From NCBI GenBank assembly GCA_963823495.1, contig CAWGLV010000001.1:620001-684000 (forward strand): a stretch of 64,000 nt of DNA. Direction: 5' to 3'. Positions 35,835-44,977 of the stretch are shown piece after piece (positions within the stretch are counted from its first letter, which is position 1; every line of letters starts with the position of its first letter). The translations under genes and the position numbers were made by a program. The notes below the pieces were generated by a model that ran no database searches, was not told the DNA's origin, and saw only the letters and a list, made by a program, of their open reading frames with translations. The stretch is from DATDAH01 sp963823495. Lineage in GTDB: Bacteria > Actinomycetota > Acidimicrobiia > Acidimicrobiales > DATDAH01.

Positions 35835-36856
35835 TGCTCGCCCGCCACGCCGAGAACCTGTACTGGGCGGGCCGCTACGTCGAGCGGACCCAGGACACCG
35901 CCCGGATGCTGGACGCCACCTACCACCACAGCGCCGGCCTGGCGCCCGAGCAGAGCGCCAAGGCCTGGGCCGACCTGCTGGCCTCGCTGGGCCTGGACCG
36001 GGAGTTCACCGACACGGGCCGGGACCTGGGCGTGGCCACGGTCAACGCCTTCCTGATGGGTGACGCCACCCATCCCGGTGCCATCGGCCGGTCGGTGCGC
36101 CGGGCCCGGGAGAACGCCCGCAGCGTCCGGGAGCTGCTCTCCGCCGAGCTCTTCGAGGCGTTCAACCGTTCCTACCTGGAGTTGCGGGCCTCCCAGCGTC
36201 GGGGCCGGGGCGCCGGCCTGGAGGAGCACCCCGCCGAGCTCTATGCCGCGGTGCGTCTGGGCTGCCAGTCGATCCTGGGTGTGGCCACCGAGACCATGCC
36301 CCGCGACGACCCGTGGCGCTTCCTCATGCTGGGCATGCTGCTCGAACGGGCCGAGATCATGAGCCGGATGCTCGCGGTGCACCTGGCGGCCGACGCGGAG
36401 GACCCGCAACCCGACTCGTTGGCGTCCTGGTCCGAGCTGTTGAACTCCAGCGCCGCCCGTCAGGCCTTCGTGCGCTGGCAGAAGGGCACCGCGCCGCGGT
36501 TGGCCGACGTCGTCGTGTTCCTCCTGTTGTCCCGCACCTTTCCCCGCAGCGTGTTGCGCTCCCTGAACTCGGCCGAGGACCAACTGGCCCGGCTCGAGTC
36601 CGACGACAGCCGGTCGGCCTGTCGTCGGCTGCTCGGCGCCGCCCGAGCCGAACTGGACTACCTCGACGGCCACGAGCTGACCCCGGCCACGCTCACCGAG
36701 CTGCTCGGTCGGGTCCGGGGTCGCCTGCCCACGGTGGGCAAGGCGCTGAGCGACCGGTTCTTCAGCCCCGGGGAGACCGCCGGGCTCTACCTCCACGAGT
36801 TGCGGGGTGGCGACGCCGCCGCGAAGGACGAGATCGGCGCGGGGTGGCGCCGATGA
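35831..36856 (+). CDS. Alpha-E domain protein (DUF403)
   Basis: A 341-aa helical protein. Its N-terminus 'MLARHAENLYWAGRYVERTQDTARMLDATY' (in part) is the alpha-E signature, with 'RFLMLGMLLERAEIMSRMLAVH' and a C-terminal 'LTELLGRVRGRLPTVGKALSDRFF' (in part). The family lacks known activity and almost always follows the circularly permuted ATP-grasp gene. Start ATG 35831 overlaps that gene by ATGA, and its own stop overlaps the transglutaminase start by ATGA. Confidence 0.9.
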   Translation: MMLARHAENLYWAGRYVERTQDTARMLDATYHHSAGLAPEQSAKAWADLLASLGLDREFTDTGRDLGVATVNAFLMGDATHPGAIGRSVRRARENARSVRELLSAELFEAFNRSYLELRASQRRGRGAGLEEHPAELYAAVRLGCQSILGVATETMPRDDPWRFLMLGMLLERAEIMSRMLAVHLAADAEDPQPDSLASWSELLNSSAARQAFVRWQKGTAPRLADVVVFLLLSRTFPRSVLRSLNSAEDQLARLESDDSRSACRRLLGAARAELDYLDGHELTPATLTELLGRVRGRLPTVGKALSDRFFSPGETAGLYLHELRGGDAAAKDEIGAGWRR

Positions 36857-37851
36857 GGCTGGACATCCGCTACGCGACCCGGTTCCGTTACGACGCTCCG
36901 GTCCGGGAGTCCCACAACGAGTTGCGGGCCTGCCCGGTCGACGACAGTCGTCAGCGGGTCCTGGACTTCCGACTGCGGGTCGATCCCGCCACCTCGGTGC
37001 AGTCGTTCCGCGACTACTGGGGCACCCGGGTCGAAGCCTTCGGGGTGATCCCCCGCCACGACCGCCTCGACGTGGTCGCCGAGATCAGCGTGGAGACCTT
37101 CCCGTCGACCGAGCCCGCCGCGCCGCCCACCCCGATCGGGGCCCTCGCCGTCGACGAGGCCTTCCACGAGTACGCCGGGCCCAGCCGTCTGACCGGTGGG
37201 GGCGCGACGCTGAGCGAGCTGGCCCGTTCGGTGGTGGAGGGGGCCGAGACCGCCGAGGAGACCGGACGGACCATCGCCGACTGGGTGGGGCGCTCGGTGG
37301 CGTACTCGCCGGGGTCGACGACCGTGGAGACCTCCGTCGAGGAGGTGATGGACCGTCGGGTCGGCGTCTGCCAGGACTTCGCCCACCTCACGGTCGCCCT
37401 CAGTCGCGCCGTGGGCCTGCCGGCCCGCTACGTGTCCGGCTACCTGTTCGCCCGCCGGGACGACGCCGGCTCCGGAGCCAACGCCGACGGGACCCACGAG
37501 CCCAAGACCGAGGCGGCGGATGCCGTGCGGGTGCAGACCCACGCGTGGGTGGAGATCGCCGTGGCACCGGGGCGCTGGCAGGCGCTCGATCCGACCAACG
37601 GCCGGGACGTGGGCGAACGACACGTGAAGATCGGCCATGGTCGGGACTACTTCGACGTCACCCCGTTCCACGGCAGCTTCTCCGGCAGCGCGGATCCGAC
37701 ACTGGTGAGCTCGGTGGACATCCGCCGCCGTTCCGGCGAGGACGACCGCCCGACCATCCTCTCCGCGGCCGACCGCGGCCTGTTGCGCAAGCCCCTTCCC
37801 CAGTCGCCTCAGCGCGCCCTGGCCCAGCAACAGGAGCAACAGCAGCAGTAG
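36853..37851 (+). CDS. Transglutaminase-like (bacterial N-terminal domain) protein
   Basis: A 332-aa protein: an N-terminal bacterial transglutaminase-like beta domain (residues ~1-100; 'IRYATRFRYDAPVRESHNEL'), then a catalytic papain-fold domain. The Cys lies in 'RRVGVCQDFAHLTVALSRA', the His in 'QTHAWVEIAVAP', and the Asp in 'ALDPTNG'. It could be a protease or amidase or cross-link proteins. The tail is Gln-rich. It ends the six-gene NTGA-overlap operon; the cupredoxin gene converges 70 nt later. Confidence 0.92.
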   Translation: MRLDIRYATRFRYDAPVRESHNELRACPVDDSRQRVLDFRLRVDPATSVQSFRDYWGTRVEAFGVIPRHDRLDVVAEISVETFPSTEPAAPPTPIGALAVDEAFHEYAGPSRLTGGGATLSELARSVVEGAETAEETGRTIADWVGRSVAYSPGSTTVETSVEEVMDRRVGVCQDFAHLTVALSRAVGLPARYVSGYLFARRDDAGSGANADGTHEPKTEAADAVRVQTHAWVEIAVAPGRWQALDPTNGRDVGERHVKIGHGRDYFDVTPFHGSFSGSADPTLVSSVDIRRRSGEDDRPTILSAADRGLLRKPLPQSPQRALAQQQEQQQQ

Positions 37852-37920
37852 GGCGTCGGGCTGGAGACCCGCGGACCCAGGGTCGTGGCCGACCCCGGGA
37901 CCCGCAGTTGTCTCAGGGCC

Positions 37921-38325
37921 TCACTCGACGGTGAGGGTCCCCTCCATACCGGCGTCGAAGTGGTCCTCCAGGGCACAGACCACCTGGTAGGTGCCGGCGT
38001 CGTCCACCGTGAAGCTCTGGGAGACCGACTCCCCGGGGGGAGTCGCCTCCACCTCGAAGAGGACGATGTCCTCGCTGAACTCCGCCTCCGAGGCGATCTC
38101 CTCGGTGAGCACGGCCCACTCGTGGTCGACCGACCCGTCATTGGTGAAGTCCATCGTGAACTCCTCGCCGGCGCTGACCGTCCACTCGTTGCCGTCGAAC
38201 TGGAACTCACTGGCGGTGGTCTCGATGGCGTTGCTGGCCCCGCCGCCGCTGTCGTCACCGCAGCCGGCCGCCGTGATCAGGATCAGGGCCGACGCTCCGG
38301 CCAACAGCATGGTTCTCACCCGCAT
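37921..38325 (-). CDS. Cupredoxin-fold (blue copper-like) lipoprotein
   Basis: A 134-aa lipoprotein: 'MLLAGASALILITAAGC' signal and lipobox, Gly/Ser linker, then a plastocyanin-like domain. Candidate copper ligands are the His in 'GSVDHEWAVL' and the Cys, His and Met in 'YQVVCALEDHFDAGMEG', the C-H-M arrangement of type 1 sites. It may act in extracytoplasmic electron transfer or copper handling. Start ATG 38325 follows GGGAGGGAG. The longer upstream frame is not used. It is divergent from the response-regulator gene. Confidence 0.88.
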   Translation of the reverse strand: MRVRTMLLAGASALILITAAGCGDDSGGGASNAIETTASEFQFDGNEWTVSAGEEFTMDFTNDGSVDHEWAVLTEEIASEAEFSEDIVLFEVEATPPGESVSQSFTVDDAGTYQVVCALEDHFDAGMEGTLTVE

Positions 38326-38423
38326 AGCTCTCCCTCCCGGCCCGGACAGGTGCCGGACCGCACGGGGCAGCCTGATGGGGCAACATGAAGTGCCGGTGAA
38401 GATCATCGGCGGTGGAGGGAGCC

Positions 38424-39094
<671 letters not shown>

Positions 39095-39098
<4 letters not shown>

Positions 39099-40639
39099 AC
39101 GTGCCTCGACCGCCGCACCTTCCCATCCGCGTCCGCCTCGCGCTCGCCGTGGGCCTCGTTGCCCTGCTGGTCCTCTCGCTGATCGACCTGGCGGTGTACC
39201 GGCGAACCGAGACCCACCTCATGGCCTCCCTCGACGCCTCCCTGCGCGAGGAGGCGGGGGAGATGGTGCCGTTGCTCGACGGTGGCCGACCCATCGCCGA
39301 CCTGGCCCCCCTGTTGCACGACGACGACGAGGGGATGGGCGTCCTGTTGCTCCAGGCCTTCGACGGTCGGGGCGACCTGATCGGGGCCACCCCTGCGGCC
39401 CGCGGCCTGGTCCTGGTCCCCGATGCCACCGCCGACCTCGAGGGCGACCCGGTGTTCGCCGAGGTCAGCGGGGTCGGGCAGGTCCGGCTGCTGGCCTTCA
39501 ACGCAGTCATCGACGACCGCCCCTACACCCTGGTGGTGGGGGCCTCCTTTGCCCCGACCGCCCGCACGCTGGCGAGCCTCCGCTGGCGCCTGGTCGGCGG
39601 GACCCTCCTCGGTGGCCTGCTGATGGCCGTCCTGGCCTACGGGCTGACGGCCGTCGCCCTGCGCCCCGTCGACAAGATGCGGCGACGAGCCCAGGACATC
39701 CGCTCGTCCCAACCGGGCATCAGGCTCCCGCTTCCGGCCGCGGACGACGAGGTGCGCCGCCTCGGCGAGACGCTCAACCACACCTTCGACGACCTCGAGG
39801 CGGCGGCCGCCCGGCGGCGGATGTTCGTCGCCCACGCCAGCCACGAGCTGCGGACGCCGCTCACCCGGCTCCGCACCAACCTCGAGCTCGCCGGTCGACC
39901 CCATCGGACCGCCGAGGAGCTCCGCGACGCCGTCACCGAGGCCGCCGTGGACACCGAGGAGCTCATCGCCCTCGCCGACGGGCTGCTGGATCTCGGTCGT
40001 CTCGAAGCCGACCCGGTCCGACCGATCCCGGCGCCCTGTGATGTCGCCGAGGTCGTCCGGGCCCTGGCCGACTCCTCGACGGTGGTCCAGGCCGACACAC
40101 CGGGCGCGGCGTGGGTGCGCATCGAGCGCGGCGCGCTGGGCCGGGTCCTTTCGAACCTCGTGACCAACGCCGAGGTCCATGGTGCCCCGCCGATCGAGAT
40201 CGAGGTCGAGGCCCGTCCCGAGTGGGTCACCATCACGGTCCGGGACCACGGGTCGGGCATGCCGGAGGGCTTCGAAACGGCCGCCTTCGAGCCCTTCACC
40301 CGGGCCCCCGGTGCCGGCGAACGGCCCGGCGCGGGCATGGGCCTGGCGATCGTGGTCGCCATCGCCGACCGCCACGGGGGCACCTGTTCGGTCCAGCGGG
40401 ACGGATCGGGCTTCGGCCTCCGGGTCGATCTCCCCGCGGCGTGCGGACCCGACGAGGAAGACGCTCAGCCGCGCAACCGGAACGGGCGGACGGGCTCGGT
40501 GAAGCCCTTGACCTCGGTTTCCGGCAGGGCCTCGACGGCGTCGGGACCGGCGGCGCCGGCCAGTGACGCGTCGACCAGGACCTCGCCCGGCTCGGCCAGG
40601 CTGACCAGCCGGGCCGCGAGGTTGACCACCGAGCCGTAG
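39095..40639 (+). CDS. Sensor histidine kinase
   Basis: A 514-aa membrane kinase: helix at ~13-33, a short sensor region, second helix at ~165-190, HAMP linker ('VALRPVDKMRRRAQDI'), HisKA with the phosphorylated His in 'FVAHASHELRTPLTRLR', then HATPase with 'NLVTNAEVHG', 'DHGSGMPEG' and 'GAGMGLAIVVA'. The kinase fold ends near 40440. The frame continues about 60 residues with unusual Ser/Thr/Pro content, overlapping the 3' end of the convergent cyclase gene by 175 nt. That tail is probably not conserved, and a nearer stop may have been lost. Confidence 0.93.
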
Positions 40640-41565
40640 TAGTCGCCGTCCCGGTTGAGGACCTCGCCGTGGGCGGCCCCGATGCGGACCGCCGGGAGTT
40701 GTCCGGCTCCGGGCAGGCCGGCGGCGAGGGAACGGACGATGCGGAGCCCGTCCTGGGGATCGTCGGCGGCGAACATGACCTCGTCGCCGATCAGCTTGAC
40801 CACCTGACCGCCGTTGGTCAGGACCAGCTCGCTGACGTGCGCGTCGAACACGTCCACGACCGCGGCCAACTCACTGGGGCTGAGCTCGCCGCTCAGACTG
40901 GTGAACCCGGCCAGGTCGGCGAAGCCGACGGCCACCCGGGCCATGGTGGCCCCACTGGCGTCGTCCACGGCCCACGCCCGGCGGGCGGACCGGGTCAGGT
41001 GGAGGCGGTGCAGCGGGGGGAACACGTGCTCGACCGCCGGCAGCAGCATGCGGCTGATGTGGCCGTAACCCTCCTGGACCTCGATCTCGCTGTCGCCGGC
41101 CTCGAGGGAGGGGATCTCGTACGCCAGGCGCAGCGCCCCGGTCTCGGCTTCGGCGATGCGGGCCATCGCACTGCCGATCACCCGGAGGGTCTGGAGCACC
41201 GGCTCGTCGCCGAAGAGGTCCCGTCCGGCGGCGTAGAACCGCAGTACCGAGACGTCCTGGTCGTTGAAGGCCGGATCGTCGTCGCCGCCGACGGCGATGC
41301 CGGTGGTCAGCCAGACCCGCCGGGCGTCCTCCACGCTGAGATCGGCGGCGTCGGCGGCCTCGCGGAGCGACATCCGCTGGACGCCGCGGATGTTGACCTC
41401 GGCGAAGAGCCCCCCGAGGTCGGTCTCGGCCTCCGCCCGGGCCCGGGTGACGCCGTGCTCCTCGAGCCGGTTGATGAGCCCCTGGCGTTGGTCCGGGTCG
41501 GTGATCCGCCCGAACCTCCGGTACGGGTGCGTTCCCCCTGGTTCCGGTTCGGTTTCGGCGCCCAC
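40465..41565 (-). CDS. Class III adenylate/guanylate cyclase with N-terminal regulatory domain
   Basis: A 366-aa protein. The N-terminal ~190 residues resemble the regulatory domain of Rv1264-type cyclases, including a helix-turn-helix-like 'MSLREAADAADLSVEDARRV'. The catalytic domain carries both metal-site stretches, 'VAVGFADLAGFTSLSGELS' and 'VVKLIGDEVMFAAD', and 'GEVLNRDGDYYGSVVNLAARL' (part) for the transition-state pair. It likely makes cAMP. GTG 41565 is taken as start; the longer frame upstream is the shadow of mrp repeats. Confidence 0.88.
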   Translation of the reverse strand: MGAETEPEPGGTHPYRRFGRITDPDQRQGLINRLEEHGVTRARAEAETDLGGLFAEVNIRGVQRMSLREAADAADLSVEDARRVWLTTGIAVGGDDDPAFNDQDVSVLRFYAAGRDLFGDEPVLQTLRVIGSAMARIAEAETGALRLAYEIPSLEAGDSEIEVQEGYGHISRMLLPAVEHVFPPLHRLHLTRSARRAWAVDDASGATMARVAVGFADLAGFTSLSGELSPSELAAVVDVFDAHVSELVLTNGGQVVKLIGDEVMFAADDPQDGLRIVRSLAAGLPGAGQLPAVRIGAAHGEVLNRDGDYYGSVVNLAARLVSLAEPGEVLVDASLAGAAGPDAVEALPETEVKGFTEPVRPFRLRG

Positions 41566-41584
41566 CGCCCGAGTCTGACCCAGA

Positions 41585-42958
41585 TCAGGCGATCTCGGCG
41601 TCCGCGTTCTCGGGGGTGGTGGCCGACTCGGCGTCCGCGTTCTCGGGGGTGGTGGCCGACTCGGCGTCCGCGTTCTCGGGGGTGGTGGCCGACTCGGCGT
41701 CCGCGTTCTCGGGGGTGGTGGCCGACTCGGCGTCCGCGTTCTCGGGGGTGGTGGCCGACTCGGCGTCCGCGTTCTCGGGGGTGGTGGCCGACTCGGCGTC
41801 CTTGGCGTCGAGGGCGGCGACGGCCGCCTCGAGGACCCGGGCACTGCAGCCGGCCATCTCCATGGGGGGCACGGCCTCCTCCACGATGCGGGCCGCCAGG
41901 GCGCGGAAGGCCGCGGCGGCCGGTCCGTCGCCCAGGACGACGGGTCGGCCGTCGTCGCCACCGGCGGCCACCGCGGGTTCGAGGGGGATGGAACCGAGCA
42001 GGGGGACACCGGCGACGCGGGCCAGGTCCTCACCGCCTCCCTCGCCGAAGAGGGGGTAGGTGTCGCCGTGATCACAGACGAAGGCGCTCATGTTCTCGAT
42101 GACCCCCGCGATGCGCAGGTAGGACTTCCGGGCCATGTCCGCGGCTCGGACGGCCACCTTCTGGGCACTGCGGGACGGCGTGGTGACGATGAGGATCTCG
42201 GTCCGGGGCAGCATCCGGGCCAGACCCATCTGGACGTCGCCGGTGCCGGGCGGCATGTCGATCAGGAGGTAGTCGAGGTCGCCCCACCGCACGTCCTCGA
42301 GGAAGTGCTGGACGGCCCGGTTGAGCATGAGGCCCCGCCACATGAGCGCGGACTCCTCCTTGTCCACCAGGAAGCCCATGGACACGACCTCGAGGACACC
42401 ATCGCCCATCGGCGTGGTGTGGGGGACGATCTTGCCGTCGTCGGTCGAGCCCTCCAGCCGGCCGTCCAGACCGAGCATGCGGGGCACCGAGAAGCCCCAG
42501 ATGTCGGCGTCGAGCACGCCCACCCGGCGGCCCTGGGCGGCGAGCGCGGCGGCCAGGTTGACGGTGACCGAGGACTTGCCGACACCGCCCTTGCCGGACG
42601 CCACGGCGACGACCCGGGTGGTCGCCGGCACCGCGGTGTCGGGCGCGGCCTCCTTCACGTTCCAGCGGGCGCGGGCCATCGCGGCGGCCTTCTCGTCGGC
42701 GTCCATCTCGGTCCACTCGAGCCGGACGTCGGTGACGCCGGCCAGCGATCCGACCCGGGCGAGGATGTCCTTCTTGATCTGGGCCCGCAGTGGGCACCCC
42801 GCGGTCGTCAGGGCGATGGTGACCGTCACGAGACCGTCGTCGCCCACCGCCACGGCCTTGGCCATGCCGAGGTCGACGATGTCGCTGCCCAATTCGGGGT
42901 CGATGACGCCGCGGAGGAGACCGAACACGTCCTCGTCGGTGGGTCGTGATTCGCTCAT
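41585..42958 (-). CDS. mrp: Mrp/ApbC iron-sulfur carrier ATPase with 11-residue C-terminal repeats
   Basis: A 457-aa protein. N-terminal DUF59/MIP18-like domain (residues ~1-95: 'LRGVIDPELGSDIVDLGM'), then the Mrp P-loop ATPase: Walker A 'VASGKGGVGKSSVTVNLA', 'LDADIWGFSVPRMLG', 'LLIDMPPGTGDVQ'. Unusually, residues ~389-454 are six exact copies of ESATTPENADA, acidic and probably disordered. The CxxC that binds the cluster in many Mrp proteins is not clear: 'VIENMSAFVCDHGDTY' keeps one Cys. Start ATG 42958 has TAAAAT 6 nt upstream. It is divergent from the SufR-like gene. Confidence 0.93.
   Translation of the reverse strand: MSESRPTDEDVFGLLRGVIDPELGSDIVDLGMAKAVAVGDDGLVTVTIALTTAGCPLRAQIKKDILARVGSLAGVTDVRLEWTEMDADEKAAAMARARWNVKEAAPDTAVPATTRVVAVASGKGGVGKSSVTVNLAAALAAQGRRVGVLDADIWGFSVPRMLGLDGRLEGSTDDGKIVPHTTPMGDGVLEVVSMGFLVDKEESALMWRGLMLNRAVQHFLEDVRWGDLDYLLIDMPPGTGDVQMGLARMLPRTEILIVTTPSRSAQKVAVRAADMARKSYLRIAGVIENMSAFVCDHGDTYPLFGEGGGEDLARVAGVPLLGSIPLEPAVAAGGDDGRPVVLGDGPAAAAFRALAARIVEEAVPPMEMAGCSARVLEAAVAALDAKDAESATTPENADAESATTPENADAESATTPENADAESATTPENADAESATTPENADAESATTPENADAEIA
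41597..41794 (-). repeat. Six exact 33-bp tandem repeats inside mrp
   Basis: The 33-bp unit is repeated six times in frame and codes for ESATTPENADA. The copies look identical at the DNA level, which implies very recent expansion or ongoing homogenisation. Confidence 0.95.
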
Positions 42959-42964
42959 GCCGTG

Positions 42965-42970
42965 ATTTTA
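42965..42970 (-). promoter_or_regulatory. Putative -10 element TAAAAT for leaderless mrp
   Basis: Minus-strand TAAAAT ends 6 nt before ATG 42958. It is the most AT-rich hexamer of the set and lies back to back with the TAATCT of the divergent SufR-like gene. Confidence 0.6.
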
Positions 42971-42985
42971 CCGGCCTAGCCCGTG

Positions 42986-42991
42986 TAATCT
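42986..42991 (+). promoter_or_regulatory. Putative -10 element TAATCT for the SufR-like gene
   Basis: TAATCT ends 6 nt before ATG 42998. It is only 15 nt from the divergent mrp hexamer, so one bound regulator could control both. Confidence 0.55.
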
Positions 42992-42997
42992 TGGACG

Positions 42998-43681
42998 ATG
43001 GCCGAGCCCGAGATCGCCGCCCCCTCCCGGCTCGAGATCCTCAAGGCCCTGGGGGAGAACACCCGGTACGCGATCTACCTGGAGCTGGCCCGGTCACCAC
43101 GGCCGTTGGCGACCTCGGAGATCGCCGCCACCCTCGACCTCCACGCCAACACCGTCCGGCCCCACCTGGAGCGGATGCGCGAGGTGGGCCTGCTCGACCA
43201 GCGCATCGACAACCACGGCGGCGTGGGTCGACCCCAGCACCTCTACGCGCTGGCCCCCGACGCCCCGTCCCTGGGCCTCGAACCCCCGGCCATGCCCGCA
43301 CTGGCCCGCATGCTCTTGTCGGTCGCGGCCGAGGCCGGTCTCGACGGCAGCGACGCCACGGTCGCCGGCCACGACCAGGGCCGGCGCGACGCCGAGGGCT
43401 ATCCCGAGGGCAGCCCCTGCATCGAGGCCCTCATGACCCAACTCGAGTACCTCGGCTTCGACCCCGAGGCCACCGGCGGGACCGACGGCGTGACGATCGC
43501 GTTCACCCACTGCCCCTTCCGGGAACTGGCCGAGGCCAACCCCGACCTGGTGTGCGGCCTGCACCGGGGGATGGTCGAGGGCTTCCTCGACCGCCTCGGC
43601 ACGGGCCGGATGGGCGGGTTCGGGACCCTCGTGGACCGCGCGCCCTGCCAGACCGATGTGGTCGAGGTCGAGGCCGGGTAG
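42998..43681 (+). CDS. SufR-like winged-helix regulator
   Basis: A 227-aa protein. The N-terminal winged helix ('RLEILKALGENTRYAIYLEL', 'LATSEIAATLDLHANTVRPHLERM', each part of the domain) is followed by a C-terminal domain with 'THCPFRELAEANPDLVCGLH' and a later 'RAPCQTD'. This Cys spacing resembles SufR, a 4Fe-4S repressor of the suf genes. Its place between mrp and an ErpA-like gene supports an Fe-S role. Start ATG 42998 is probably leaderless. A related ArsR/DeoR-type regulator of another kind cannot be ruled out. Confidence 0.78.
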   Translation: MAEPEIAAPSRLEILKALGENTRYAIYLELARSPRPLATSEIAATLDLHANTVRPHLERMREVGLLDQRIDNHGGVGRPQHLYALAPDAPSLGLEPPAMPALARMLLSVAAEAGLDGSDATVAGHDQGRRDAEGYPEGSPCIEALMTQLEYLGFDPEATGGTDGVTIAFTHCPFRELAEANPDLVCGLHRGMVEGFLDRLGTGRMGGFGTLVDRAPCQTDVVEVEAG

Positions 43682-43716
43682 ATTCCGCCACGCCCATCCG
43701 TACAGGAGGACCGACC

Positions 43717-44037
43717 GTGATCACCGTCACCGACAGTGCCGCCGCCAAGGTGAAGGAGCTCCTCGACCAGGAGGACGAGGCCGACCTCGCCCTGCGCGTG
43801 GCCGTCCGTCCCGGCGGCTGCTCGGGCTTCAGCTACGAGATGTTCTTCGACAGCGATGTGTCCGACGACGACACCAGGGTCACCTTCGGCCAGGTCGAGG
43901 TCATCGTGGACGCCTCCAGCGCCATGCTGCTCGAGGGCGCCACCCTCGACTACAAGGACGGTCTCAACCAGGCGGGGTTCGCCATCGACAACCCCAACGC
44001 CCAGCGCACCTGCGGCTGCGGCCAGTCCTTCAGCTAG
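43717..44037 (+). CDS. Iron-sulfur cluster insertion protein (ErpA/IscA family)
   Basis: A 106-aa A-type carrier with the three conserved Cys in 'AVRPGGCSGFSYEM' and the C-terminal 'RTCGCGQSF'. It passes Fe-S clusters to target proteins. GTG 43717 is chosen because CAGGAGGA lies just upstream and homologs start 'ITVTDSAA'. It follows the SufR-like gene by 35 nt and is likely co-transcribed. It converges with the lipoprotein gene, leaving only 10 nt between stops. Confidence 0.93.
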   Translation: MITVTDSAAAKVKELLDQEDEADLALRVAVRPGGCSGFSYEMFFDSDVSDDDTRVTFGQVEVIVDASSAMLLEGATLDYKDGLNQAGFAIDNPNAQRTCGCGQSFS

Positions 44038-44047
44038 TTCCCCGCCG

Positions 44048-44932
44048 TCAGGCGATGGCCTCGAGTGCCGCGCGTAGTTCGATGCGGTCATAGACGCTGT
44101 CGAGGCGGCTGACCACGGTGCCCGTCGCGTCGATCAGGTAGAGGGTCGGCTCGAAGGAGAGCGCGTACTGGTCGGCGATCGGCGCCAGGCCGCCGGCGGT
44201 CGGGTCGTCGTCCCCCCGGGGATCGGCGTAGACCTCGGCGTGGATCGCGGTGACGGTCGGGAAGTCCGGTGTGGCCTCGATCAGCAGGTCCAACACCGGT
44301 CCGCAGATGGCGGTCTGGCAGAACTCCGGCGTCGAGATGGACAGGGCGACCGGGCCGGTCCCGAGGGCGTCGCTCAGTGAGGTGGCGTGGAGGTCACAGG
44401 CCGGGGTGCGGGTGCAGATGGGGTCGACGCCGGCCGCATCCGCGGGCGTGGGGGTGACGACCGGGGGCGGCGCCTGGCCGACCAGGGGCAGCGGGGCGGT
44501 CTCGCCGAGGTCGAGGGTCACGGCGTTGAACCCGTCCTCGCCCACCACGGTGATCTCGTGGATGCCCGGCGCCGTCGGGGTGAAGCGCACCGGGTAGTAC
44601 GGGGTCGGCACGCCGTCGCCGTGGGGCTCGACGGTGACCACCACGGGTTCGCCGGTGTCGGTGCGGATCTGGAAGTCCCGCGGCGCCAGTCCGTCACGGA
44701 CCGGGACGCCCTCCGCGTCGGCCACGGCCAGCGGCACCCGCTGCTCTCCCTCGGCGGTCAACACGCCCTGCGCGGGCAGGAGCAGCAGGAGGGTCCCGGT
44801 CAGTGTGGCGGCCGGGTCGGCGGCGGCACCGTCCGTGGTCGTGTCGTCGTCACCCCCGCCACAGGCGGTGAGGAGGGCCAGCGCGGCGCCGCCGGCGAGG
44901 ACGGTGCGTCGGGAGACCTGAGGCGTCGTCAT
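44048..44932 (-). CDS. Thioredoxin-fold lipoprotein (Tat-like signal)
   Basis: A 294-aa protein with 'SRRTVLAGGAALALLTAC', a twin-arginine-like signal that ends in a lipobox Cys. After an Ig-like beta region ('RFTPTAPGIHEITVVGEDGF') comes a thioredoxin/SCO-like domain: 'LSISTPEFCQTAICGPVLDLL' (in part) with C-x4-C, then 'HAEVYADP' and 'SFEPTLYLIDATGTVVSRLD'. I infer a redox or metal-delivery role outside the membrane. Start ATG 44932 has TAGGTT 8 nt upstream; longer frames read through the divergent gene. Confidence 0.8.
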   Translation of the reverse strand: MTTPQVSRRTVLAGGAALALLTACGGGDDDTTTDGAAADPAATLTGTLLLLLPAQGVLTAEGEQRVPLAVADAEGVPVRDGLAPRDFQIRTDTGEPVVVTVEPHGDGVPTPYYPVRFTPTAPGIHEITVVGEDGFNAVTLDLGETAPLPLVGQAPPPVVTPTPADAAGVDPICTRTPACDLHATSLSDALGTGPVALSISTPEFCQTAICGPVLDLLIEATPDFPTVTAIHAEVYADPRGDDDPTAGGLAPIADQYALSFEPTLYLIDATGTVVSRLDSVYDRIELRAALEAIA

Positions 44933-44940
44933 CGCTGCGG

Positions 44941-44946
44941 AACCTA
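44941..44946 (-). promoter_or_regulatory. Putative -10 element TAGGTT
   Basis: Minus-strand TAGGTT ends 8 nt before ATG 44932. It faces TATCCT (44966-44971) of the divergent gene. Confidence 0.45.
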
Positions 44947-44965
44947 CTCGGCCGGGGTCGGCTCC

Positions 44966-44971
44966 TATCCT
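44966..44971 (+). promoter_or_regulatory. Putative -10 element TATCCT
   Basis: TATCCT ends 6 nt before GTG 44978, with no ribosome-binding site. Confidence 0.45.
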
Positions 44972-44977
44972 CGGCCG

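Noticed and set aside
41597..41794. Regular 33-bp repeats as a CRISPR array
   Set aside because: The units are contiguous with no spacers and code in frame for an 11-residue peptide repeat at the end of mrp.
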